Origin: Hypsibius dujardini
Taxonomy: Eukaryota > Tardigrada > Eutardigrada > Parachela > Hypsibiidae
Direction of reading: 5' to 3'
DNA: 24,023 nt
Assembly: GCA_001579985.1 (NCBI GenBank)
Contig: LRSR01012032.1
Coordinates: forward strand, 1 to 24,023
A program made the position numbers and the translations under genes. The notes beneath the pieces were generated by a model, which did no database searches, was not told where the DNA came from, and was given only the letters and a program-made list of their open reading frames with translations. Shown here in pieces: positions 9,027-18,200 of the stretch. Positions within the stretch are counted from its first letter, which is position 1; each line of letters opens with the position of its first letter.

Positions 9027-11048
9027 CACCTGTCTGTCTGTCCACCTGTCTGCCTGTCTGTCTGCCCGCCTGCGGAACGTCTCTATGTCTCATCTCTCCT
9101 GTTGCCTGAGTATAAACAGATGTTTCAGCTTCCAACCTTTTGAGCGTGGAGATAAGGTATGCAATCCCACCGCCGCTGCCCCGGCACTCTGACCCACGAT
9201 GGTGATCTTCGTGTTATCGCCCTTAAAAGCATGGATGTTAGCCCGAACCCACTCAATGGCCATCCGCTGATCCAGCAGGCCGTAATTCCCCGGACTGTGC
9301 TCATCGCCGGTCGACAGGAAGCCCAATGCGCCCAGGCGGTAGTTCAGCGTGACCACTACCACGCCCTGCGAGGCCGCCAACATGTGACCCGGGTAGAGGT
9401 TGCTGGCGCCCCAGAAAAAGCCTCCCCCATGAATGAACACCATCACTGGGAATATATCAGTCGTTATCTGCAAACAAGACAAAAAAACGGTAATAACAAT
9501 AAAACTTTGGTGCTTGCCTTGTTCAGCTTCATTACAAGTATTGAAATGGTCGAAAAGCGGATGTATCTAGTAAGTTATACAGATAATTAATTTTAATTAA
9601 TTAAATTAGGAAAATATATATTTCTAAAACCCAACCCCTTACATTTTCGAAATACATATTTGGTTATTAAGTTATTTCATTAAAATACAATATGAATGGG
9701 TTTAATGGGTTTAAATACGATATGGAGAAAAAATGACTAAATAAAAGTTGATCAGAAATTTAAATTTATGAATCTTTCCTGTACAGGTCCATATTGATAG
9801 TTTACAGCATTTAATAAAGTAAAAACATTATCCGTGAGAAACGTACATTCGGCGTGAAGACATTGAGAAAGAGGCAGTCTTCGCTGACTTCGAATTTATT
9901 CTCAATGATAGCGAGGTGGCCGTTTTTGGTCGGTTGTGGGCAGACGGCACCGTAGTTTGTTGCGAATCGGTTTGTTGGCTTCCATCCGGCCTTCTCCCGA
10001 GGCGGCTGGAACGAAGGAGACACTGTTACGTGAATAATTAATAAACAAAACTTAGTAGTGAATGCGCATTGTGAATTTTAATTCAAATCAGGGGTAGAAC
10101 CCTCAAAGCTCTTCTCTCCCCAATTCCTGAAATTACTTTCTACATTTCTTTGGAAATCAATTCTTGCACATGTATAAGCCTCAAAACGACACTTCTATAC
10201 ATACAGAAAAAATTTATCAAATAAAAAAAGTGCAATTTAAATACAAAACATTTATTAATTAGAATTATTAGTTAATTCAAATATACGTTTTTTGAATATA
10301 ATTATTAATTAATAAAAATACAAAAAAGTTGAACATAATTATTAATTAATTTAGACATAAAAAATGTTAATGTAACTTATATAATTTATATTTGATGGAG
10401 CTTGGAAAATAAATTTGTTGATTACTGTTGATCCGTTTTACATTTGGCATGTTAAATTAAAATCTAATAACTCATTTCATTTTGAAGCGGAACGGGCCGG
10501 AACAACCCCATTATCCTTCGCATTTTGTTCGGAAGTACAACTCCCCAAAAATACTTCAATACTTCCATCAACTATTCCAATCAAAACGAACCATTTCATG
10601 ATAAATAAAACCAACCAAGCAGTGTTAAAAACAAAGGCAGAAAATTAAACCACACAATCAAGCAATCAATCAATTAGCGTTGCTAGAAATTTCGGCTCAC
10701 CCGAAATCGTAGATCACCGATCGGTGGCTCCGCATATGGAATGCCCAAAAACACCGTCACATTCATCCACTCCAGCCAGGGGGCAGTCTGCTGAGTGTTC
10801 AACTGCCGGCGGTCCCACTCGCGGCCCGGACCGTCATGCAGCTTCACCAAAAACCCCGTCACCTTCCCCTTGGTCGTCTCCACAGTCTTATAAATCCGCT
10901 CCGTCTCGAATTGTGGTGGGAAACGCGGATCGTTGGTGGGCCGATAAAAATTCCAAGCTGTATCTGGGAAGGAACGACCCGGCGGAGGGATGCCTTGCGC
11001 GGAAAAGGACCGCACAAGGAGGCACGAAAGAAAAAATAACCGCAACAT
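5691..11048 (-). CDS. Membrane-anchored carboxylesterase (cholinesterase family)
   Basis: Nine exons on the minus strand give about 688 residues: 10701-11048, 9847-10005, 9137-9467, 8642-8841, 7809-7989, 7393-7583, 7153-7288, 6304-6741 and 5691-5773. Phases chain throughout. The product is a type B carboxylesterase fold: signal peptide (1-19), IPYAEPP motif near 105, SEDCLFLN near 160, oxyanion loop HGGGF at 182, nucleophile elbow GQSAG with Ser263, Glu401 in DEG, His522 in PHMEDI. A Thr/Pro-rich stalk precedes one membrane span (about 650-676) and a short basic tail ending in DF. Several N-x-S/T sites lie in the predicted extracellular part. The triad is complete, so hydrolase activity is expected, unlike neuroligins. 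The position matching the choline-binding Trp of acetylcholinesterase appears to be Ile, so it is probably not a true cholinesterase; the substrate is unknown. Exon 3 uses a weak GTTGGA donor. Confidence 0.9.
6181..6255. repeat. (GACA)n microsatellite
   Basis: A near-perfect GACA tetranucleotide array lies in the last intron of the esterase gene. It is the core of a much longer degenerate tract (about 5810-6300) in which GACA and CAGA words recur with substitutions. Minus-strand translation of this tract gives long Cys-Leu-Ser-Val frames that are artefacts. Confidence 0.9.
6845..7040. repeat. Degenerate GACA/CAGA tract in esterase intron
   Basis: Repeated GACAGA and TAGACAG words with many substitutions lie in the intron between exons 7 and 8 of the esterase. 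This looks like an old, decayed version of the (GACA)n arrays elsewhere in the window. No other feature is seen in this intron. Confidence 0.6.
7650..7770. repeat. Degenerate GACA/CAGA tract in esterase intron
   Basis: The tract lies between exons 5 and 6 of the esterase, with GACAGACAGACAAACAGACA at its core and CAGGCAGACAAACA-type flanks. It fills most of this short intron and stops a few tens of bases from each splice site. Confidence 0.65.
8149..8606. mobile_element. 458-bp TA-flanked MITE
   Basis: The left end is CTGTAGCGACGCGATTCTAA followed by GGCGCA. The right end, read on the other strand, is CTGTAGGGCCGCAATTCTAA followed by GGCGCA. That is a 26-bp imperfect terminal inverted repeat. 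A TA dinucleotide flanks each end (8147-8148 and 8607-8608), the target duplication typical of Tc1/mariner-type insertion. No transposase frame is present, so this is a non-autonomous element. It lies in an esterase intron, with its right end only 35 bp from the exon 4 splice donor. Confidence 0.78.
8984..9070. repeat. (TGTC)n microsatellite
   Basis: A TCTG/TGTC tetranucleotide array with a few CCACC interruptions lies in the esterase intron between exons 3 and 4. Relative to the gene it has the opposite strand orientation to the array at 6181-6255. The interruptions (CCACCTGTCTG, twice) show a higher-order duplication. Confidence 0.85.
9580..10400. repeat. AT-rich intronic sequence with TTAATTAA-type repeats
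   Basis: Esterase introns 1 and 2 around the small exon 9847-10005 are strongly AT-rich. They contain repeated TTAATTAA words, for example near 9590 and 10245-10275, and two copies of ATAATTATTAATTAAT near 10298 and 10336. No gene or structured element is recognised. Confidence 0.5.
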
Positions 11049-11950
11049 GATGCCAAAATCAACCGATCAACCGACGGAGGCAGCGACAAAATGACCAGCA
11101 AAACGCGCAGCCAATCAGCAATCAACTGACCGGTCACAACAAAACCGACCGGATTGCACTTATCAATCAATCAAGCGGAGACGGGCATGACGGTGTTGGG
11201 CTGCTGTCTGTTGGGTCGGTTTGCAGGAGAAAATGGGTCGAGCGAAACTTTCTTCGCCCAGATTGCGGTGGTGATGTCATTCGGATACGTAGAAAAAAAT
11301 AGATGCGTGAATAAAAATGGAATGAAGTGAAATATTTCCGGTCGGTGGAGGCGTGTCTCGCGTGGAAAAGTGAATGACGCCAATGGATTCGCTCGTGACT
11401 AATACAAAGTTATGAAGTTATGAACGGCAAATTGGACTTTACTCCGGCCTGCCAAAGGTGGGAAATATGTCGGGAATTTTAATGGGCTGTTATCGCGCAA
11501 AGTTCGGAAATAGATAACGCGGCTTGGCATACAAAAAAGAAAAGAACAGTTGCGCAGAGAAAGTGGCGGTCCGATTAAGACATTTAATCTCGCTTAGTTG
11601 CATTGCCTACACGGTAATGAGAAGGAAGTTGATAAAGGAGTCAACTGTTTCTAAACATTTCCGTCGCAAATCGGCACGCCCACCCAATGACGTCATGTGC
11701 ATTTTTCGGTAGGCTTGAGGCGGGAACTGGGGATGCCTGACATAGCGAACAGGCGCTTAAGTAGCAAGGGACGGCATCGAGTTATCGAACGGATGGTAAA
11801 ACTGCAAAACAAGCACCGGATTCAAGAACAACAAATGTCCCGGTGTTTGATTGGTTGATTGTTGGTCCGTTTGATTGTCCATACACTGTAGAAGTAATTT
11901 TTTATTCCTGCCCGCATAATTTTTTTCCATTCCCTTTCTCTTTGCGAACC
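11049..11950. promoter_or_regulatory. Divergent upstream region of esterase and DENR
   Basis: This 902-bp spacer lies between the start codon of the minus-strand esterase and that of plus-strand DENR, so both promoters probably lie here. A perfect CRE palindrome TGACGTCA occurs at 11688-11695, about 260 bp before the DENR start, and a near match TGATGTCA at 11272-11279. A pyrimidine-rich stretch directly precedes the DENR ATG. No convincing TATA box is seen for either gene. Nothing else gene-like is present; the binding-site reading is inference from consensus only. Confidence 0.5.
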
Positions 11951-13816
11951 ATGGCTGCGGTGGCGGATGCAAACACAGAAGTGAATTCACGCGACTTTCC
12001 CAACCCCATTCTCCCGCGGACCGATATCACTTATCCCATCAACGTCCTTTATTGCGGAGGTAAGCACATTACGTGGCCGTAATGCTGGATTGACCTAGTT
12101 CGAGCCATCTCACGTGCAACACAGCCAGCGAAGCAGGTGGCTCTAACTTAGTTTGTCTATCATTACCGCCACACGTTTAATTGCGAAAATCTCCCGCTTG
12201 TGTTCTGATTTTCGAATTCGTACTACAGTATTAGTACTAGTATCATACTGAAAATGTTTGCTGTTTTATAGTCTGCTCATTGCCGACAGAAGTAAGTTGA
12301 TGTTGACGGTGGATCGAAGCGATTTTCTTTGCAAAATTTTGCGAGCTCTTCATGGTTGTTCGTTTCTTTCCTTCCCTCCCAGTACTGCGACTACTCACCC
12401 GAGCCGGAGAAGTGCAAGGAATGGCTCAGGCAAAGCCTACCGGATCAGTTTAAGGCTGTGAGTGCAGGCGGTGCGGATGATGCGGCTGCGGCGTCGGCGA
12501 AGGACGGGGAAGAAGGTACGTCCGTGTGCAGAGACGTCTTCAGTGCTGGCGACGTATGCTGTTGTTTTTTGTGAAATTGACTGATGAAGCATCATTCGAC
12601 TTTTTTTGGTTAAATGAAACTATCCTGTTCTCGGTTGAAATGCTAATCAAACTGCATCAGTTGCTTAATTTAGCTTTTCTACTGTAATTCGTGTGTGAAA
12701 GAGTTGTCATGTCTTGTCGGTNNNNNNNNNNNNNNNNNNNCGGCCTAAATGTTTTGGTCTGTAGGTCGTTAGGTTGATTGATTGATTAATTGAACGGCTA
12801 AAATGTTTGGTCTTAAGGTCGTTTGGTTGATCAGCCTAAATGTTTTGGTCTGTAGGGCGTTTGGTTGATTGATTGAATGAGCCGTTTGAACGGATTCTTT
12901 TGCCCTCTGTTGTATATTTTGTTTTACTGATTTCCTAAGGTTTAGGGTTGATGTTTAGCACTATTTAAGTAAAAAACGAGTTTAACTTCGGATACTGGTA
13001 CTGTTTTCTTAATTAATAAATGTTTCAATACATTTAAAATAGTTTTAATTTGCTTCTGAATGAAAATATTGCGAAATGTTAAGAAGTTCTTTGTTTTAAA
13101 TTAGTATCGATTTTAACTTTGGAGGCTTTCAATAAAACGCGTAAGCTTTGGTTAGAACTGAAATATAACTTCTATTTTATTACCAACACGTTTCCAGTGA
13201 AAAAAAGATAATTATAATTTGGTGTTCAATTAGAATTCACTGACTGATCGCATGATCTATTGATTGATTGATTGATTAATATGAACAAAATTTTTTATTC
13301 TTTCACCATTTATTAACAGGTGATCAAGATGGCGGAGACGATGACCGGAAAAAGAAGCAAACCCGAGGTGGAAAAGCGCGAGTGAAATTACCGGCCGCCG
13401 AGGAAAAGAAGAAACCCGGTGCCATCAAGCTATCCATCGCGTCGAGGGGGAAGAAAAAATACGTGACAGTGGTCACCGGTCTTGGCTCTCACGGTACATT
13501 ACACAAATTTTTGCCAATGCCATTTTATGCGCTTGGAATGTCACTGATATTCTACTGTTTTTCCACTTATATAGGAATTGATCTAAAAGTGGCGGCCAAG
13601 TTCTTTGGGCAGAAGTTTGCATGCGGATCGTCCTTGACCGGCGACGACGAGATTGTTATTCAGGGCGACGTGAAAGACGATTTGTTGGATTTGATACCCG
13701 AGAAGTGGCCAGACGTAAGTTCAACGTTTTACGAACATGCAGTCGCGTGCCAGACAAAGGGCAATAAGTTCTCAGACTCATAGATGAATTAAGTTATAAA
13801 TTATACTCATAGATGA

Positions 13817-13875
<59 letters not shown>

Positions 13876-14019
13876 ATCAGCCAGGCAGATTAGCACGCAA
13901 CGAAGCAAATGACAAATTGAGCAAAATGAATCTAAATGGGCCAGATAAGTTCTTTACGCGTTATGTTTTTGCAGGTTGATGAAGACCAAATTGAGGACCT
14001 CGGCGAGCAGAAGCGGTGA
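11951..14019 (+). CDS. DENR: Density-regulated protein (DENR), translation re-initiation factor
   Basis: Six exons (11951-12059, 12272-12291, 12383-12515, 13320-13493, 13575-13714, 13975-14019) give about 206 residues; human DENR has 198. DENR pairs with MCTS1 on the small ribosomal subunit and acts in 40S recycling and re-initiation after upstream reading frames. The N-terminal zinc-binding module is clear: VLYCGVCSLPTEYC and then EKCKEW, with four Cys at about 36-55. A low-complexity acidic stretch and a Lys-rich linker follow (about 75-120). The C-terminal SUI1/eIF1-like domain begins [11 protein letters not shown] and contains [23 protein letters not shown] and EKWPDVDEDQI. The start codon has A at -3 and G at +4. 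Exon 2 is a 20-nt micro-exon that supplies the second zinc Cys. All phases chain (1, 0, 1, 1, 0). Intron 3 holds the assembly gap, but the coding sequence is unaffected. Confidence 0.96.
12722..12740. other. Assembly gap (19 N)
   Basis: A run of 19 undetermined bases lies in DENR intron 3, directly at the left edge of a tandem repeat. The true missing length may differ from 19. Confidence 0.98.
12741..12894. repeat. Tandem repeat, three units, beside the gap
   Basis: Units begin at 12741, 12795 and 12832. Each opens with C(G/A)GCC/TAAATGTTTTGGTC, continues to a GTAGGTCGTT-like block and ends in a run of TTGATTGATT of variable length; the units are about 54, 37 and 63 bp long. The array starts exactly at the gap, so further units are probably hidden there. 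Confidence 0.75.
13259..13279. repeat. (TTGA)n microsatellite
   Basis: A short TTGA array lies just ahead of the DENR exon 4 acceptor, one of several TTGA/TCAA runs in the window (others near 12775, 12867 and, on the other strand, 20350-20400). Confidence 0.75.
13817..13875. repeat. (CAGA)n microsatellite
   Basis: A nearly perfect CAGA array lies in the last DENR intron, the only large intron of this gene with the tetranucleotide found throughout the neighbouring esterase and RPA1 introns. Confidence 0.9.
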
Positions 14020-14061
14020 TGATACTCCACAACCTCTCATTTCCGTACTTTGCTAAACTTT

Positions 14062-14067
14062 TTTATT
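14062..14067 (-). terminator. Candidate poly(A) signal for RPA1
   Basis: AATAAA on the minus strand lies 291 bp beyond the RPA1 stop codon and 43 bp past the end of the DENR reading frame on the opposite strand. Use is inferred from position only. Confidence 0.45.
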
Positions 14068-14277
14068 TTGTTTCATTGAAATGCAATGAGAAGCGGCAGA
14101 AATGTGCATTAATTTTGACTCTTGTCCTGGAGTAGCCGTTTATGTACGTGAAATAACAGTAAAACGTCAAGATACATCCGTGGAGATAGAATCACTAGGA
14201 TCGGAGCTTAGGAAAAAGATACACCAAAAAGACTACTCTGCTGCTCCAAGAGGCGATCCATATTGCCCGTCGAGGCA

Positions 14278-14283
14278 AATAAA
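14278..14283 (+). terminator. Candidate poly(A) signal for DENR
   Basis: AATAAA on the plus strand lies 259 bp after the DENR stop. It is 75 bp from the RPA1 stop codon, so a DENR transcript ending here would overlap the RPA1 3' UTR in antisense. Confidence 0.5.
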
Positions 14284-14357
14284 GAAATCCAAACATAAAG
14301 GGAATGGTGCGGCCGAGAAGAATCGAAAACGTGTGCAAAACTGAGGCGATCCGCCTA

Positions 14358-15176
14358 TCATTCCGTCAACAAGGCCCTCAGTCCATCCTTCATGATGCCC
14401 TGATAGCGGGCATGGTCGAGCGGTTTCACTTCGATCACATTGTACTTGAGGCGATTTTCATCCTAAAAACGAGACACCTTTCCTCGGAGCAGTGGAATAA
14501 AGTTGAGTCTTTTGAGCAATAGAAACACATGACTAGCAAGCCACAGATAAAGATAGACAGAAAGACAACCAGACAGACAAATGCATAAACAATCAGATAG
14601 ACAGACGAACGGACAAACACAAAAGAAGCCAGACAGACAGCCACATAGACAAGTACATGGGCAACGAGACCGACATATACATGGGCAGTGAGACAGACAA
14701 AAAAACAAAGACATAGAACGACTATAATGCTAGTCCGAAAAAGTCGGAATATTCCTGATCGCCTTACATTGAAGTTCTCCATACGCGCACGCAGCTTAAA
14801 GATGAAGCTCTGGAAGTGAAGAGCTGTCAAAGCGGCTTGGTAAGCCGACATGTCGTTCTGACTCATCTCGCCCAATTCATGGGCCTTTCTGTTCAGAAGC
14901 GCCTCGCCCTGCTCCTGGAAGACCCCCACAAACTTGATGCACCCGCCGAAATCTGCAATCTCCAACTGCAAAAAGGCCATCACATTCAAGGGAAGCATAT
15001 TCATTACACTCAAGCTGCTTGGTAATATCTGTCCCTCTGCCTGCATCTGTCTGTATGGCTGTCTGTCTGTCTGTCTGTTTGTCTGTCAGTCAGACAGTCA
15101 GTCAGTCAGTCAGTCAGTCAGTCAGTCAGTCAGTCAGTCAGTCAGTATGTCTGTCTACCATCCTGTCTGTTTATGA

Positions 15177-15232
<56 letters not shown>

Positions 15233-18200
15233 CTTCTATCTGTGTCTGTCGGCTTGAATGCCTTCCTGTAAGACTGTGACTTTCTGACCGTATATAAGTC
15301 AGGCGTATCATTGTTTCCTTCGCAGTGATCGAGCACTAAATGGCAGTAGCCCAGTACTAACCGACAACATGAGCCGCCAGTTGAAGGTGGTGTGGTCCAC
15401 TCCGCACCGTTCACATCGCCACTGCCCGACGCCGATGTCGATAATCTTCTTATTGCAAGTCTTGTCGCCGTCGATTTTGTTCGGACAACCGCGATACAGT
15501 ATCCGGTCCACCCGGTCGGTGTTTTCCACCTTCATGATGGTGCCTTTCATCTCAAAGTAGTATCCCTTCACATCGAGGTTTGTGCCATGCACACGTTCCG
15601 TCACCTCCAAGAGATTCGCCCACGGGGTCGATCCTAACAAACGACAACAGGACTGTGACAATAAGGAGTTTTATTCAACCGGAATTACTTCAAATTTAAA
15701 ACTGTCTGTCTGTACTCTTGTCTGCGCATTTTTTCAATCTTTTCTTGATCTGTCCAAATTGCCTGTCTGACGGTACACGCTCCCTCTGTCCGCTTACTAA
15801 GTTGTCTGTCCGACTGTCTATCTGCAGAATGGTTGGCCAGCTCGTTTGTTTCGTTGCCTGCCCTTACTGTATTTGTAAGTTCGCTAGTTTTTGAAACAAA
15901 CGTACCGCTGCCACCACCACCGGAGGAGATGGACTGGGCCGCCGTTCCCGCGCCCGCGCTGTCAAACCATCCGCGCAACGAATGCGCCTCTGGAATGTCC
16001 GGATTGACTACCAGGTCGCAGCCCGGCACCGCCGACAGAGTGCGCCCTCCGAAGTCCGACACTTTCACACCCTTGATGGCCAGCACGGCATTGGTGTTGG
16101 CCTCGTCAAAAGACTCTGCCTACAAGATAATAACAAAAACTTTCATAATAAGAATACACAAACTGAGCAAAGTAATAAATTTAAAAATAAAGATATATTA
16201 AAATCAATAAAAAACCCATGAAAAACATAATTACATATCTGTAAAATAAAAATGAGATAAAACAAAATGAATTTAAAAAAATAAATTGATGAAAGAAAAA
16301 TAAATATAATATTAAAGCTAGTACCAGTTAAATACATAATCTTCTAAAAGATATACCTGTGCTCCCCAGAGGGTGAGACGGACGCTCAGCTGCGAGGTAT
16401 CGCGAAGCTCTATCTCCCGCTTGGTGAACTGCTTGCCCAGCTTGCTGGTGAAGGAGGTGTGCGGCTCGACGACGCTGCAGATTCCGATCACGTCTGACAA
16501 AGTAATAAAAGACCAGTCGGTATAGTACCAGAAGAATAAACTAGCAAGTAATCAACTAACTAACTCATCAGTCCCTCTTACCAATAACATTGTTCGGAAT
16601 CTGATCTTGCAGTTCATTAATAGGAACGAATTTGAATGTGATTTTCGGTGGCTCCATGTACTCGGTGCACTCCTTGATCAGTGTCTCTCCGCTCATAGTC
16701 ATCTCCAGAGATTTCCCTTTGGAGAAGCGAGCGTCCCGAGGAGGCTTCAACTGACCGCCTCTAATGTAGTACCACTACAAGGAAAGAACGCAAACGACAT
16801 TGTAACAACCAATAACTGTTGACCATATCTGTTTGTCGCTTTTATGTGCTCGTTCGTCTTTTTGAGCTTCTGTCGGTCTGCCTGCTTGCTTGTTTTCCCG
16901 TCTAATTGTCTGCTTACCTGCCTATTCATCTGTGTGATTATCTGTTTATCTCTATATCTGTTTGCCTTTCGGTTCATCTGCTTGTCCGTCTGTCTGTTTG
17001 CATATATTTTTGTCCGTCTGCCAATTTGTGAGAATGTCGGTATGTCGATCTGGTTGATTGCTTGTTTTTCTGTCGGCAGCACTGAACGTTTTCTCTCTCT
17101 ACTTTGTCCATTAATCGTCTGCTTAACTGACCTTGCCGGGTTGTAGAATGTCAAACCACTTGGTCACTTCGTTCTTAAAGGCACTGCACTTCATCTCTTC
17201 GCTAGCATCGGCCAGCCACATGCTGAAAACCTCTCCGCCACCGGTGGCATTCGTCCATGTTCGGATCGGTTCTTTGCTCTTGACTTGCACGCACACCGTC
17301 CACCTAGTCAAAAAAGAAGCACAGAAATTAGACATGGCATGAAACTGAAATGGCCTAACACTTTGCTTGCCCGTTTGTCTGTGAGCGCATGAGTCCGTCT
17401 TTTTCCGTCTAGGGTTGCAGGTCTATTTGTCTGACTGTATGTCAGTCTTTAGGTATGTCTGCCTGCCTGTCTTTGTCAGTTTGACTGTCTGCCTTAATGC
17501 CTACATAATCAACTATGTATGAGTGTCGTTCCATTCACTGTCCGTCAGTTTGTCCATTAGACTGCCTCTCTGCCTGCCGTTCTTTGACTGTCTAAACTAA
17601 GTCGACCACCAGTAGCCCGGCAGCTAAAACTTTACTTGTTAGTGTAGGGGGTGAGAGCGCCGAGGGGGAAAATATTTTTGGGTGTCTCGCCCGGACCAAA
17701 TCCATCCATATCGTCGGCGTTGGGGGCACCACCGCCAAATCCGGAGCTCCCGCCGAATCCGCCGCCACCAAAGCTGCTTCCGTTGGTATTATTGGCAGCG
17801 TTCCCGTTTGGGAAGGAGGGCGTCTGTTGGCGCATACCGCCATTGTTCTGGCCACTGTTGGGGGCAAAATTGCCGCTGTTGTTAGGGCGGAATGGATTGG
17901 GAGCTGCACTGCCGTTGTTGCCGCCGAGATTGGCTGAAAAGGCAGTAACAACCGCTTTATCAGAGACGATAAACAGACAAAAAGATGGTCAAGACAGATT
18001 GATAGGCAATCATGCAGGTAAGCAGACACCAATAATCATACAAAGAGGCAGACAAACAGACAGACAGACAGATGAACTATCAGAAAGACAGATAAACAGA
18101 GGGACAGTCAGTTAGTCAATCAGACACATAAGACTGGCAAGAAGACAGACAGACAAGCAGAGGGACAATCAATCAGTCAATGAGACAGACAGACATTCTC

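Noticed and set aside
10415-10648. Plus-strand frame in the first esterase intron
   Set aside because: AT-rich intronic sequence with no motif, no splice context and low-complexity composition.
13817-13875. Regular short repeats that could suggest a CRISPR array or satellite
   Set aside because: The unit is 4 bp with no spacers; it is a simple microsatellite in a eukaryotic intron.
14102-14344. 80-codon plus-strand frame between DENR and RPA1
   Set aside because: It lies in the shared 3' spacer, has no recognised domain, and overlaps the candidate DENR poly(A) signal; it is better read as UTR.
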